Below, in pieces: positions 31,100 to 43,858 of a DNA stretch of 64,000 nt (its first letter is position 1; every line of letters starts with the position of its first letter). Source of the stretch: Microstegium vimineum (Eukaryota; Streptophyta; Magnoliopsida; Poales; Poaceae); assembly GCA_022036555.1 (NCBI GenBank), contig CM039126.1:29476025-29540024 (forward strand). The letters run 5' to 3'. Both the position numbers and the translations under genes were made by a program. The notes under the pieces are model-generated. The model saw only the letters and a program-made list of their open reading frames with translations. It searched no databases and was not told where the DNA came from.

Positions 31100-32527
31100 T
31101 GACTTGGTGCTCAGGCGGTCAAGGACACGGTGACACGAGTCGAGTGGTTTGATGGTTTGGGCTTCAAAACCATCGGAGGATGGTTTACGAGTTTGAGCCT
31201 CAAAACTCGGGGTTTGGTGGTTGAGCCGCAAAACCACCGGCGGACTGGTTTACAGGTTTGGGCCTCAAAACCTGGGTGGAGCTTCCGAGGAAGTAGGGAT
31301 GGCATGTGGCGGAATCCTGGATGTTGCATCGAGGTGACGGCAAGTCCGGATAGGAAGCGGGGCCGTCCGATGAAAAGGAAGGAAATATCTGTAGAGTTGG
31401 ATCGCAATGTCTTAGGGCTAGGTGATTCACTCTTGTATCTAGGGGGTGTTTTGAAAATGTCAAAATGCGCGGTTAAATAAGGACGATGGGGCGCTTAGCA
31501 CCCTCACCTCTTTCATTCCCTCATTCCTCCCTTACACTCTCTAGGTCTCCCCTCTCTCTAGTTCTTTTTGCTATGAGGTCCGCCGTTTGATTTTCTTGTC
31601 AACCGTGTAAATACTTGAACCAAGATTGTTGTGGGAATGGAGGCCCTTCCCTCCTCGTGCCATGGTTGGTATGATTTGTGAATTGATGTCTTGAATCGCT
31701 CATGTTCTTCGCGTTCTTTGTTTTCCCCCTTTTCTCCCTCGTTCTTGGATAGCTCATATCTTTTGATTGGGGGCGTTTGGATTGATTCCACTTGAATCAA
31801 GTTGTGCTAGGACGTGAGTTGAATCTTTCTACTGAAGGAAATCCAATTCCTCAATAGCATATAGATCAGGTCGAATGAATCTTTTGGGGAAAATTTTCAA
31901 AGCTTTCCGCTCTTGATCGATCTTTGGGAGTTTGGGTGCAAATTGGCCTTTGATATTTTGGGATTAGCCAATCTACTCGCTAGTGAACATTTTTTCCAAA
32001 TTTCACGATAGTTCATAGAGATTTGATTGAGTTGCAAGCAATTCTCGTTTTGGGGTGATTTTTGGGGCCGCTGGAACGCGACAGGCAGACAGTCCAGGAG
32101 CAAACCCCGGACAGTCCGGGTATCGGGGACGAGCTCGAGCTGTTGACCCCATAAAGGAATTGGGGGCATGATAGTCTGGGGTGAACCCGTGGACAGTTTG
32201 TCGTTCATTGTCCAGAGAGAGGAGAATCCGGGGTCATGTCACGGATAGTCCGGCCCTGCACCACTTCTCTGGCAGTGCCATTCTTGGTCATCTATTGTCG
32301 GCAAGATTAGTCGGCGGATAGTCCGCCCCTTGGGCGTGGACAGTCCAGGCCTATCTAGCGTATAGTCCGACCCTTGTGCTCAAACAGTCCGGCGTTGCCC
32401 TTGCGGACAGTCCGCCCTCATTTGGCAGACAGTCTGCGGCTGCCCTGTTTGTGCTATTTTGAGCTGATTTCTATGGGGCTTGTTCGTCATCCTATCTCGA
32501 TCGTTCCACTGTACCTCTAGACATCTA
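31100..32527 (+). repeat. LTR fragment with hairpin cluster and CGGACAGTCCG repeats
   Basis: The region contains four successive hairpins (31151-31274), a TAAATAAGG promoter-like site near 31474 followed by a C/T-rich leader, and from 32080 a series of GGACAGTCCGG-like motifs. I read it as part of a Copia LTR on the basis of its style and its partial duplication at 29690-30010. It is cut at 32528 by a reversed chromovirus LTR. Confidence 0.55.
31151..31274 (+). repeat. Four tandem hairpins with covarying stems
   Basis: Hairpins at 31151-31174, 31188-31209, 31216-31238 and 31253-31274. The stems are GATGGTTT, CGAGTTT, GGTGGTT and CAGGTTT with exact complements. The loops are similar: GGGCTTCA, GAGCCTCA, GAGCCGCA and GGGCCTCA. 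Confidence 0.85.
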
Positions 32528-33365
32528 TGTCATGGAACCGCCCAACCTATAAGAGCACTAGTATAAAGGTCACCACTTTCATGGTTACACTATCACACTA
32601 GAGCCCATATAAAGCCCGATAGTCCTAGATATCGGACTTCAAACCACATATAGTTCCAACCAAGATCGTACATGATTCAGTAATCACACGCCCATAGTGA
32701 TAAGTTCGCAAACGATTAAAATTACATCAGAGTTTCGAAAGCATTATTACAACACTTGCTTGAAATAAAGTAGTAAAAGACATTGTTTAAAGCATACACC
32801 ACAAACTATTTTAGTTCAAATAAAGTGCTAGCCATAGTGCAGTCCCATCAAATGCACATTGAAAAGATATCAGGATCAACCATCACCCTTGGTCTTCACT
32901 CCTCCCCGGTAGGGTGGAAGCAAGTCTTACAATAATTATAGTAGACCATACCATCTGCAATAAGGGTCATAAAAATCCTAAGTACTCAATTGTATTCAGC
33001 TAGACTTACCCGACAGGAGTTAAGTATGACTCTCAAGGATATGCAAGGCTTATATAGTGGAGTTCACAAGATAGTATGACTTTTGCCCATAGAGCGTTAC
33101 TAACCTAATTCTTGACTTTTCAAAGTTTTAGTCAACATTTTAGCATCAAGATTAGTAAAGCTTACCGAGTCTATATTTTCACCTGATCTAGAGCAATCAC
33201 TTAATTAAAGCATCACAATAGTAACCTATTCAGTTTGGCATGTAAACCATATAACCATCTTTTGGTTACTTACTTAGTTCAAGTTTCTACAATGGTTAGA
33301 AGATCTTTCAAGTTTCTCACTAATGGGTAGAGACCGCGATTCAAATCGAATTCCTATCTAGCTTG
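32528..33365 (-). repeat. Chromovirus LTR, 3' part (reverse orientation)
   Basis: On the minus strand this matches the end of LTR B, including the GGGCTCTAGTGTGA region, the CGGGTAAG..AGCTGAATACAATTGAGTACT block and GAATTCGATTTGAATCGCGGTCTC. It ends TGACA at 32528. A solo LTR at 33366-35529 interrupts it, and it resumes at 35535. Confidence 0.8.
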
Positions 33366-35529
33366 TGAAGGGTCGAGATGGCGGACTAGAGGGGGGGGGG
33401 GGTGAATAGTCCTTTCTAAAACTTAAAACATTCCGGCTAACCGAATCAAATGCAGAATTAAAACTATTGGTCTAGCCAAGACTACACCCCTCTATCTATA
33501 ACTCAAGCACCTAGCAAAGTATGTCAATTATGCTAACTAAGGTGTCGGGCTAGGAAGCTCACCTAAACAAGTCTAGGTTGCAAGGTCACACAAACCTAAG
33601 CAACTAGTACTCTAAGAAAACTGGGAGCTCCTACACATGCTAGTAAGCAAAGCACAAAGCACCTAACCTCACTAGCAATGTGACTAACAAGGCTACTCAA
33701 GCCAATTAGTCACTCAAAGGATACTTCTAAGCTACACAAGCTAAACTAGTTACAAGAGCAACAAGAAAGCACTAGCACAAGTATGAGAAAATAAATGCAA
33801 GCTAGTGATTCGGAGAATGCAAACCACCGAGAAGATGTACACAAGGTTGACACGGAGATTTTTCTCCCGGGGTTCACTTGGTTGCCACCAAGCTAGTCCC
33901 CGTTGTGTCGACCACACACTTGGTGATTCGGCGGCTAATAGACATTCACAAGCCTAGCCCAACACTTGGGCACTGCAAGAATCCACCCACAAGTGAGGGT
34001 AGCTCAATGACATGCTCAACTAGAGTTGCTCTTTGTGATCTCCCGTGGGGCGAGCACAACACCCCTCACAAAGCTCTTCTCCGGAGCCACGCACAAGCTT
34101 CTTGCGTGCTTCGACAGAGACTCGATCACCAAGCCATCTAGGAGGTGGCAACCTCCAAGAGTAACAAGCACCACCGGCTTGCAACATGATCACCTAGTGC
34201 CACTCGATGCAAACTCGCAATGCAACGCACTAGAAATCACTCTCTCACACAATCGGATGATCACTATCAAGTGTATGTGAGTTAGAGGGCTCCCAAGCAC
34301 ACCTACACAAGCCACAAAGGCCCAAGGGTGCTCAGCAACCGGCCAAGGCCGGACACCAAAGCTATAAATAGAGGGGAAGAAACTAGCCATTTTCCCCATC
34401 TCTGCGTAGGTCTGGACGCACCTCCGGACGCTACCACACAGTGTGTCCGGACCAGCGCCCAATGTCCGAACCTCCTAGTTGTTTGAAATTATCCGTTGGC
34501 GCGCTCACCGCATGCTGAAACGTGCCTCCGGACGCACGTCCGGACCAATGCGCACCGCGTCTGGACTCGAACAGAGAGGATCCAGAGAGGGAAAAACATC
34601 CGGACGCGTGTCCGGAGTCCCCGTTCGGATGACAACTAGCGTCCAGACTCTCTGAATCAGCACAACCCAGTCAAAGGGGGGAGGCGACCGGACGCAGAGC
34701 CAATGGTCCGGACCGCCCAAGCCCTAGGGTCCGGACTCACTCCACTTAGCGTCCGGACCTCATAGTCTAAGCCATACCTAGGGTTTGGTTCCGGACCCAA
34801 GCAATGGTCTAGACCCCGACAACCCTAGCGTCCAGAGCCTGCTCCTCAGTAGGAACTCCTCTGCACTTCTTCCTTTGCTTTTCAAGTGCTAACACAAATG
34901 TGTCCACCACCTTGTGCATGTGTGTTAGCATTTTCACAATCATTTTCAAAGCATTTTCACTTGCTCTCATCACGCCACTCGATCCTAATGCATCGCAAAG
35001 TTAGATCGCTCAAGTGGCACTGGATAACCGATATGCAAACAAGTTTGCTCCTCTTGATAGTACGACTATCTGTCCTAAACCTGGTCATGCACTTCTCTAC
35101 ACACCTATCACTGGTGAAATGAAATGCCCTATAAGTTTATACCTTTTCCTTGCGCATTCCATTCCATCTCCTCCAGTGTTGATGCAACACATGCACCAAC
35201 CTATCACCAAATGATATAATCCAGTTCATATCATCATGTGACCATGTTGGTTCATCAATCTTGACCTCACTTGCTCTTCACCGTTGCATCGGTCCATCGA
35301 CGCCAAGCACCACTCACTTGCCCTTCACACTTGCAACCGATCCATCAAGCCAAGCCTCATCTTGATCTTCTCCACCTTGGTCACATGACTCCATGTCATG
35401 TCTCATGTGCAATAAGCTCCTTCATCACTCAATCACATGTGGACTAATCTCCTATGTATTTGTCACTTAAATGCATACTAGTTCACCTAGGTTATCACTT
35501 AATTACCAAAATCACATAGGGACCTTTTA
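33366..35529 (+). repeat. Solo LTR (SIRE/Copia-type, 2.2 kb) inside the reversed chromovirus LTR
   Basis: It starts TGAAGGGTCGAGATGGCGG and ends ATAGGGACCTTTTA; the final CA has probably mutated to TA. Flanks GCTTG (33361-33365) and GCTGG (35530-35534) are a target duplication with one change; undisturbed copies read CAGCTGGAGG here. The GGTGAATAG and GAAAGGTCC-like ends match the SIRE-type LTRs at 37885 and 46176. A 13 G run lies near 33391, and TCCGGAC-containing repeats fill 34410-34830. No gene. Confidence 0.85.
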
Positions 35530-35534
35530 GCTGG

Positions 35535-37884
35535 AGGTTTATTTCTCAAACACACCCAGGTTTCCCCCGTCAGGGTTCTTAGCGGGTTACCTTTGGTACA
35601 GTTTTGGGTGTCGTCGTGGGTCTCCGGGTGTAGGTGTAAGTAGTGACTCATGGATAGCCAGGTCGCTCAAGTCGATCCTACCCACGGTACTATGCTAGGT
35701 CGCTCAGGTTGCACTTGTCCATGGCTAGTATGCCGCTCCTGTTATTATGACCCAAGTAGGGGGGAGTTCGGCCTGAATTGAGCTACTTGGCTTCATGGTC
35801 ATAAGTACTTATCTGGCCAGCTATGAGTGAGGCATGCATTCAATATCAACAGATGTCCAACCATGGTCCAGTGCCTAATGACACATGCAGAGAGAACCTG
35901 CTCACAAGACCTCCAAGTCAAGTGGCTCACACTCACCGTGTCCACCCGGTTTCAATTTATTACTTCCACATGGTTATTTTCCACGATAGCAAATATAGCC
36001 AACCATGACTAGTATAAACCTATCTTTGCGGGTGATAAGAGACCACCCACTACTACCGGTCTAAGAATGGCTAGGCATATGGTTTGATCCTGGGCCTACA
36101 GGGTTCTTTTAGTTGGACAAGGAAGGTAATGCAGTAAACGGTTTCATTCAACTCCTATTAACTTAATGCACAAGCAATATTATGAATTGTAAGTGAATAC
36201 TTTAAAAAGAGATAGGAGGCTTGTAATGCTCCAGGGCTTGCCTTTCAAAAAGGTGGAGGGCTGATGATCAGGGCACTCAGGAAATTCAAAGGCCTGCTCC
36301 CCTTCCTCTAACAATTCTTGAGCCTGAACCTCTTGAGGAATCCCTCAACAGAGTGACTCCCTGCGTCGATCCTGTATGCATGTATAGATGTATGGTGATA
36401 CAAGACATATGATAGAGACATATATGAACAATGATACATGCTCAAGTGCATATGCATAGATGCTAGATTGATGCATAGCTTATGCAAGATTTCTTTCATT
36501 GACTGAGTATGTGCATATCTCTTCTCTAGAACAGCATATAACACTTACCCTTCTTTAATAGCCTTAGGTATATCTTTTCATCTTCAGTGAGATTTCTAAC
36601 ACTTGCAGCTAACCATTTTATAGTTAGTTTATTTTCTTAACTTATTTATTAAGTTTTCATTATTAATAAACTACTCACAATACTCCAATGAAAGGACTCA
36701 AACAGCAGTTGAAAAATTTAATCATAACTGGAGTTATAAAATACCAGCACAAGTGAATTTGGACTTTCTGGAAATGTTATGAAATTATCTACAACTCATT
36801 TATAAACATCTCAAGCTGATTCCATAGTAAACTTGGTTAAACAATCAATTTCATTAAAGCTCATAGAACTTTTATTAAATCTTGTATTAAATCAATTTTT
36901 TATAGCTCAAACTAAGCACATAGAACTTGTATTAAATCTACCAAGTCCAGATCATAATTAGAATGCACACTATAAAAGTTATAAGTTCCAATTAAAGAAA
37001 TTAATCACTTAACAAGGTTAAGCATGTAAACAACTTCAAAGTGAGCCTACTGGTGGTTTAGCGTTTTTCTTACATAAGGTATGCTAAAACAAGACTAACA
37101 CAATTGGAACCACATTTTTCCCAGTTACCAAACTCAAGATATGAAATTGCAAAGATAATTAGTCATATGAAACCATGCTGTACATTTTCAATTAAACCAC
37201 CCATTAAATCATCCCAAATATCAAGTTTCACATTTTTATCACATAAAGAATTTCATAAGAAGCTCAACAAAATTTGTTTCACATTATGTGCACATTTATA
37301 CATTTATTTATGAATTTCCAAAGTTGCTTAATAGAACTGCAAAAACATAGAAATAGAAAAAGAAACACTAGCCACTGACAGGACGGGCCCACATGTCAGT
37401 GGGACCTTCATGTCAGCCACACAGAACACACAGGGGAGGTGTTCGACCAACGAGAGGTCGCTGACGGCGAGGTCTTTGGAAAAACTAACCCTACCATCAT
37501 GCTCTACAATACAAACTACACCTAGGGAACCTACTGGTCGAAGCCCTAGCACAATGGAGCAAGCTCGACGGTGGCAATGGTGGTATGGCGGTGCTGCGCG
37601 GCTTGACGCCGGTCAACTCAGGCAATGGTCGTTCCCTAGGAGGTCACTATGAGCTTTCGGGATCCACAATGGACCTAGCTAGCACAAGATAGAGCCATGA
37701 ACAAGTGCCGGTGAGCTCGACCACATGCACAATGACGCTGCGGTGAGATCACGGCGGTGCGGTGCGTGTGTTTCAACACCGGAGAGCCAGCTGTGCTTCA
37801 ACCAATGTTAGCACTGGGTTCACCTACACCTAGACTAACCCTAACGCAACTCAGAAGTTCACGAGCAACTCTAGATAGCCTAGC
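35535..37884 (-). repeat. Chromovirus LTR, continuation (reverse orientation)
   Basis: Continues the LTR interrupted at 33365. Landmarks against LTR B include CATGGTCATAAGTACT..GGCATGCATTC (reverse of about 6000-6180), the CCTGTATGCATG block near 36372 and the AT-rich 36560-37370. The GC-rich inner portion (37380-37860) is cut at 37884 by LTR F before the TGTAACACCC start is reached. Confidence 0.8.
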
Positions 37885-39687
37885 TGAAAGGTCCTAGATG
37901 GCTAGAGGGGGTGAATAGCCTATTAAAAAAATCTACAAACCACTAGAGCAAAGGGTTAGACAAACACGAAGCGAAGCTTTTTGCTCTAGCTCTACTAGGG
38001 TTGCAAAGCCACCTATCCAAGCAATTCTAGTTAGTTGAGTGTCTAACAAACAATAGTAAGATCCTAAGACACCCAACACAAGCTAGCAAGAAAAACTAAC
38101 AAGGAAGGCTAACTAGCTAACTAGACAAGGTATGAAAGAATGTAAATACAAAGAGGATAGAGGTGATTATACCGATGCCTTGTGATATGAGGATGTCAAT
38201 ATAAAGAACCCATCACAATGAAAGCCAATAAGTAGCCGGGAGACAAGATGACACAATGATTTTTCTCCCGAGGTTCACTTGGTTTTCACCAAGCTAGTCC
38301 CCGTTGTGTCGACTACTCAATTGGTGATTCGGTGGCTAATAGACAATCACAAGCCTAGCCCACTACTTGGGCGCCACAAGAATCCACACAAAAGAGAGTA
38401 ACTCAATGACATGAGTAATCCACTAGAGTTACCCTTTGGCGCTCCGCCGAGGTGGGTACAAGCCCTCTCACAATCATCGAAGATGGCCACGAACAATCAC
38501 CAACTCACGCCGAAGCTTCCTCAATCGCCCAAGCCGTCTAGGTGTTGACAAACACCAAGAATAACAAGAAATCCCGCGGCGATGACGATGACCAAGTGCC
38601 ACTAAGATGCAATGCAATGATCAAAGCACTTGGAACACTCAAATTCTCATGAATATGCAACCAAAGCCAAGAGAGATGAGTTGAGGGCTATCTCAAGCAA
38701 GCACAAAGAGTGCGAATGAATGGGAGGTGCAAGAGTATGCCCCAAGGGCCGGCCAAAACACTTATATAGTAACCACCAAAGAACTAGCCGTTTTGCCTCT
38801 TTTTCTCCACTGTCAGCGTGCCTCCAGACGCTGCGTGACTTGGGGTCCAGACCAAAGGCTGTGTGTCCGGACCCTTCGCCATTTGAATCCACCCGTTGGC
38901 GCCTTCACCTGCCTCTCACACGTGTCTCCCGACGCATTATATAGTTAAGCTCTGGACCATAGCGCTGTGCGTCCGGACCTTTTGCCGAGGGGTTCCCGTA
39001 AGCTCCAAACTCCGGATGCCACGTCCGGAGCTCTATGTTCGGATGATGCTTAGCGTCCGGACTAAGCAGCCAGAAGCAACAGAGAGTACCAAGACTCTGG
39101 ACGCTTGTCTGGAGCTCACCTCCGGACACAAACCAATGTCCAGAAAGCCGAGGCTAGGGTTTACTTCTAGACGCGTCTTCGATTGTCCGGACTGAGCACA
39201 CCTAGCATCCAGACCCTGCGTCCGGGACTTTGATTCTTGCCAAACCGAGCTGCCTTCTTCATACCAAGTTCATGTGAGCTAACACTAAGTGTTACAACAC
39301 TTGTGCACGTGTGTTAGCTTTTACTTTACATTTTCTTGGATTTTATTTCACTTGTTGCACTTAGGTTCATTTTGTATATGCAATGCAAATGACCTAGTGG
39401 CACATGATAACCGCAATCGACACGAATTTTCCCTTCTTGATAGTGCGGCTATCTATCCTAAATGTGATCACACCTCTCTATAGTGTCTTGATCACTAAAC
39501 CAAAAAATGACCCTATGATATACCTTTGCCTTGAGCCCATTTTTTTTTCTCTTTCTTCTTTTCTTTGTCCATGACCATCCACATTGCTCCATCTTATGTG
39601 TTGGATTACCCTATCTTGATCATACACTTAGCAATAGGGTTAGTCCATAGGTTTCATCAATTAACCAAAACCAAACTTAGGCTTTCA
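37885..39687 (-). repeat. 3' LTR of SIRE-type Copia element F
   Basis: On the minus strand it starts TGAAAGCCTAAGTTTGG (39687) and ends CCATCTAGGACCTTTCA (37885), 1.8 kb. The purine tract AAAAAGGGGGGGAT precedes it on the minus strand (39701-39688). TCCGGAC-type repeats occupy 38815-39230. It is similar throughout to the LTR at 46176-48035 in opposite orientation. CTAGC (37880-37884) is the expected target duplication. Confidence 0.9.
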
Positions 39688-39701
39688 ATCCCCCCCTTTT
39701 T

Positions 39702-40632
39702 GGTAATTGATGACAACCTTTCACAAATAAATATATTGAATGGATAGTTTTAACTTTGGTAGTATTAGCTCCCCCTACACATGTGATATATGAGTTTGGT
39801 TCATTTTGATCACATATGTATGAATAAGAATTGTGGGAGAGTGAATGCTACCAAATGATGCTAAGGTATAAAGAATGGACCTTTGAAGCGTGATACCAAT
39901 CGGAGTGCACATTTATACCTTCCTTAGCACCATGAATGCCTAGAAACCACTTGAAAACAACTTGAAAGAACTAGAAACCACTTGGAAAAATTTATTAAAA
40001 TTTAGAGAGCCTATGCATTCTAGTACTTCAAGCATCATATTGATCAAGTTTCTAGCATTCACTACACATGCATGAACAAATATGAATTTAAAGTTCAATG
40101 CAAGCAAGCAAATATGAAATGCACATAGAAATGCAACAACCAAGTTCATAGGCTTGCTCCCCCAACTTATGTGCTTATATTTTCAAAATTTTTCAATTAT
40201 ATTTCATTGTTACTTACTTCTCCCCCTTTGTCATCTATTATCATAAAAGTTATGCTCAAATTGAGGATTATTGGAGAGAAGGTTAGTTGTGGCCCAATCT
40301 AGATTATTTGTTCAATATGGTTGACTCGGTTTAAACCAGGAACAAGCTTCTTCACACATCCTAGAATGGTTATCTTGCCCATGTTGAGTGAACCAATTGA
40401 AGTTCATATTCTAGATCAAGCACTAGGATTGCAAGCCTACAAACACATCATATGATACCACTATATCATAGAAGCATAGAAGCAATAGTGGTACCATATA
40501 AACATCAAATTCATTTGATTTTCATGAATGATCCTAATGAAGTGATGTCTAGATGCACTACACAAGTCTTAAATAATCAACTTTTACCTTGCATTGCTCG
40601 AAGGAGAGGCATGTCATATATATGGGGGTGCA
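39702..40632 (-). other. 3' internal non-coding region of Copia F
   Basis: An AT-rich stretch between the RNase H end and the polypurine tract, as usual for SIRE-type elements, some of which carry an envelope-like ORF here. I see no open frame of that kind in this copy. Confidence 0.6.
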
Positions 40633-43124
40633 TCAACACATGTTCGAGTAATCAAGAATGTTCAATTCATTCCTTAGCTTGCAAAATCTCATCTCATCAA
40701 GTGGCTTGGTGAATATATCGACAAGTTGATCATCAGTGCCAACACTTGTGATTGTGATATCAACCTTTTGTTGATGGTCCCTTATGAAGTGGTGCCTAAT
40801 GTCAATGTGCTTCGTTCTTGAATGTTGAACCAGGTTGTTGGTTAGCTTCACACAGTTTCATTGTCACAAAGTACTGGCACTTGCTTGAATTTGATTCCAA
40901 AGTCATTAAAAGTTGCTTTCATCCAAAGCAGTTGAGCACAACAACTACTCGCGGATATATATGCGGCTTCGGTGGTAGAGAGTGCCACACTATTTTGCTT
41001 CTTAATTTGATGACCAAAATACAAGTGACATGCCTAGCAATTGATATGTGCCCAATGTGCTCTTTCTATCAACCTTGCATCCCGCATAATTGGAGTCTGA
41101 ATATCCAACTAACTCAAAGTTTGACCCCTTGGGATACCATAGTCCAACATCTTGTGTATGCTTCAAGTACCTCAATATTCTCTTTATTGCCTTAAAGTGA
41201 CTTTATCTTGGTGAGGCTTGGAACATTGCACACATGCATACACTAAACATGACATCCGGCCTTGAACACATAGAGTAAGCTTCCAATCATAGACCGATAC
41301 AAATTTTGATCCACCATATTGCCATTAGCATCACTATCCAAGTGTCCATTTGTGCCCATAGGTGTGCTAATGCCTTTTGAATTTCTAGTCCAAACTTCTT
41401 GATCATATCCTTGATGTACTTGCCTTGACTAACAAATGTGTCATTCTTCAATTGTTTGATTTGAAGTCCAAGGAAGTAACTAAGTTTACCAATCATTGAC
41501 ATTTCAAACTCATTTGCCATCATGTTTACAAATTCTTTGCAAAACTCTTGATTGTTTGAACCAAATATGATGTTATCAACATAGATTTGCAACACAAATA
41601 GATCTTTGCCAAGCTTCTTGGTGAAGAGAGTAGTATCAACCTTTCCCATGATGAACCCATTGGAGAGAAGGAAATCCCTCAATCATTCATATCATGCTCT
41701 TGGTGCTTGCTTCAAGCCATACAAAGCCTTTATCAACTTGTACACATGGTTGGGTTTCTTATCATCTTCAAAACTGGGAGGTTGCTCAACATAGACTAAC
41801 TCATTAATATATCCATTTAAGAAAGCACTCTTCACATCCATTTGATATAGCTTGATGTTGTGTGCACATGCATAGGCCAATAGAATTCTAATTGCCTCTA
41901 ATCTTGCATCCGGTGCATAAGTTTCACCAAAGTTAAGACCTTCAACTTGAGTGTAACCTTGAGCTACCAATTTTTCTTTGTTTCTCACAACTATACCATC
42001 TCAATCTTGCTTGTTTCTAAAAACCCATCTTGTGCTAATCACATTGTAATTCTTGGGTCTTTCAACTAGCTCGCAAACTTGATTTCTTGTGAAATTATTG
42101 AGCTCTTCATGCGTTGCATTTACCCAATCAACATCTTGTAGGGCCTCTTCAATCTTGGTTAACTCTGTGGATGATACAAATGAATAGTGTTCACAAAAGG
42201 ATGCCAATCTTGATCTAGTTTGCACACCACTTGTAATATCACCAACTATTTGATCAATTGGATGATCTCTTGCAACGTTGGTTGGTTGAAGGATAGGAGC
42301 TTGATTGCTTGAGCTTGGTTGAGATGAGATAGCAACTTGTTGATCTTGAACTTGAGAACTACTAGCTTGCACATTTGGTGAGTTGATCACTTGGTCTTTG
42401 TCATCTTCAATGTCAATCACTTTCCTTGGCCTAATATCACCAATATCCATATTCTTCATAACATTTGACAATTCAAATCCACTCACATCATCTAGATTCT
42501 CATTTTCAACTCAAGACCCATTGGTTTCATCAAATTCAACATCATGAACCTCCTAAAGTATACCACTTTCCAAATTCCACACTCTATAGGCTTTGCTTGT
42601 GGTAGAATAACCAAGTAAGAACCCTTCATCACATTTCTTGTCAAACTTTCCAAGTCTTGTGCCTTTCTTCAAGATAGCATTTGCAACCAAACACTCTAAA
42701 GTATGCAATGTTGGGATTTCTTCCATTCAATAGCTCATATGGTGTCTTCTCCATCATTGGGTGACAATAAAGGCGGTTGCTTGGGTAGCAAGCCGTGTTG
42801 ATAGCTTCGGCCCAAAATGAATGACTCACATTGTACTCACTAAGCATAGACCTTGCCATATCAATCATGTTCTATTCTTCCTCTCAACAAGTCCATTTGA
42901 TTGTGGAGTGTACTTGGTCGAGAATTGATGTTTGATTCCAAGATCATCACATAGCTCATCAACTTTTGTGTTCTTGAATTCACTACCATTATCACTTCTC
43001 ACTTTCTTGATGGTGGTCTCAAACTCATTTTGACATCTCTTGACAAAAGATTTGAATGTGGCAAATGTATCACTCTTGTCATTGAGAAAGAATACCCAAG
43101 TATATCTTGTAAGATCATCAACAT
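40633..43124 (-). pseudogene. Copia F pol, 3' part (integrase end, RT, RNase H)
   Basis: Reading leftwards: integrase with VRSDNGSEFKN (second catalytic Asp) and SNGLVERKNRT (Glu), and then SFWAEAINTACYPSNRLY. The RT starts near 42140 (ALQDVDWVNATHEELNNF) and contains ISTRWVFRNK, LVAQGYTQVEGLNFGETYAP and YQMDVKSAFLNGY. The catalytic motif reads YVDN instead of YVDD (about 41566). RNase H ends with HSRTKHIDIRHHFIRDH and LVDIFTKPLDEMRFCKLR near 40650. Stops or frameshifts separate the pieces near 42865, 42490, 42000, 41690 and 41280-40850. The 5' continuation is at 45373-46175, beyond a LINE and a solo LTR. Confidence 0.9.
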
Positions 43125-43858
43125 CAACATAGCCTGTTAGTCCCAAGCAAGTTGGGGTAGGCTATAGTTGAAACCCAACAAGATACCCAAGTCATGGTTC
43201 CGACACTTCGATAGCTTCTTTTCAGGCAATCCTATCCAAACATAGATCTCTAGATATATCCCAAGCTTTTAAATCCCTTTTCACCACCTCCGCCCATGTC
43301 AACTTCAGCCTTCCTCTACCTCTCCTTGTATTATTATCTTGGCTTGGAACTCCACAACGCACTGGTGCATCAGACGGTCTCCTCTGGACATGGCCAAACC
43401 ATCTCAACCGATGTTGGACAAGCTTTTCTTCGATTGGTGCTACACCTAGGCGATCACATATATCATGATTCTGAACTCTGTCCATTCTTGTGTGACCACA
43501 AATCCAATGCAACATGCGCATTTCTGCAACACTCATTTGTTGAACATGTCGAGCCTTTGTAGGCTAACATTCGGCTCCATACAACATTGTCGGTCTAATA
43601 GCCGTCCTATAGAACTTGTCTTTTAGCTTTTGGGGTACCCTCTTGTCACATAGAACGCCAGAAGCTTGTCTCTACTTGATCCACCCTGCTTTGATTCTAT
43701 GGCTAACGTCTATATCAATATCTCCATCCTTCTGTAGCATCGATCCCAGATATTGGAAGGTGTCCTTTTTAGGCACGACTTGACCTTCCAAACTCACATC
43801 TCCCTCATCCTGTGCAGTTGTGCCAAAGTCGCATTTCATGTATTCGGTTTTAGTCTGG
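43125..43858 (-). pseudogene. 5'-truncated LINE (non-LTR) ORF2 tail inserted in Copia F integrase
   Basis: The minus strand encodes the end of a plant LINE reverse transcriptase protein: TFQYLGSMLQKDGDIDIDVSHRIKAGW, then AEMRMLHWICGHTRMDRVQN, LRWFGHVQRRP and RGRGRLKLTWAEVVKRDL. The 3' UTR ends CCCCAACTTGCTTGGGACTAA. A short TTGATG-like tail follows in place of poly-A. A stop (TAG) near 43675 and others break the frame. Only the last 0.7 kb is present, as usual for 5'-truncated LINE insertions. Confidence 0.85.

Noticed and set aside
35823..36012. 61-codon frame resembling one at 5994-6179
   Set aside because: The similarity comes from both being copies of the same chromovirus LTR; there is no sign of a conserved protein beyond shared ancestry.
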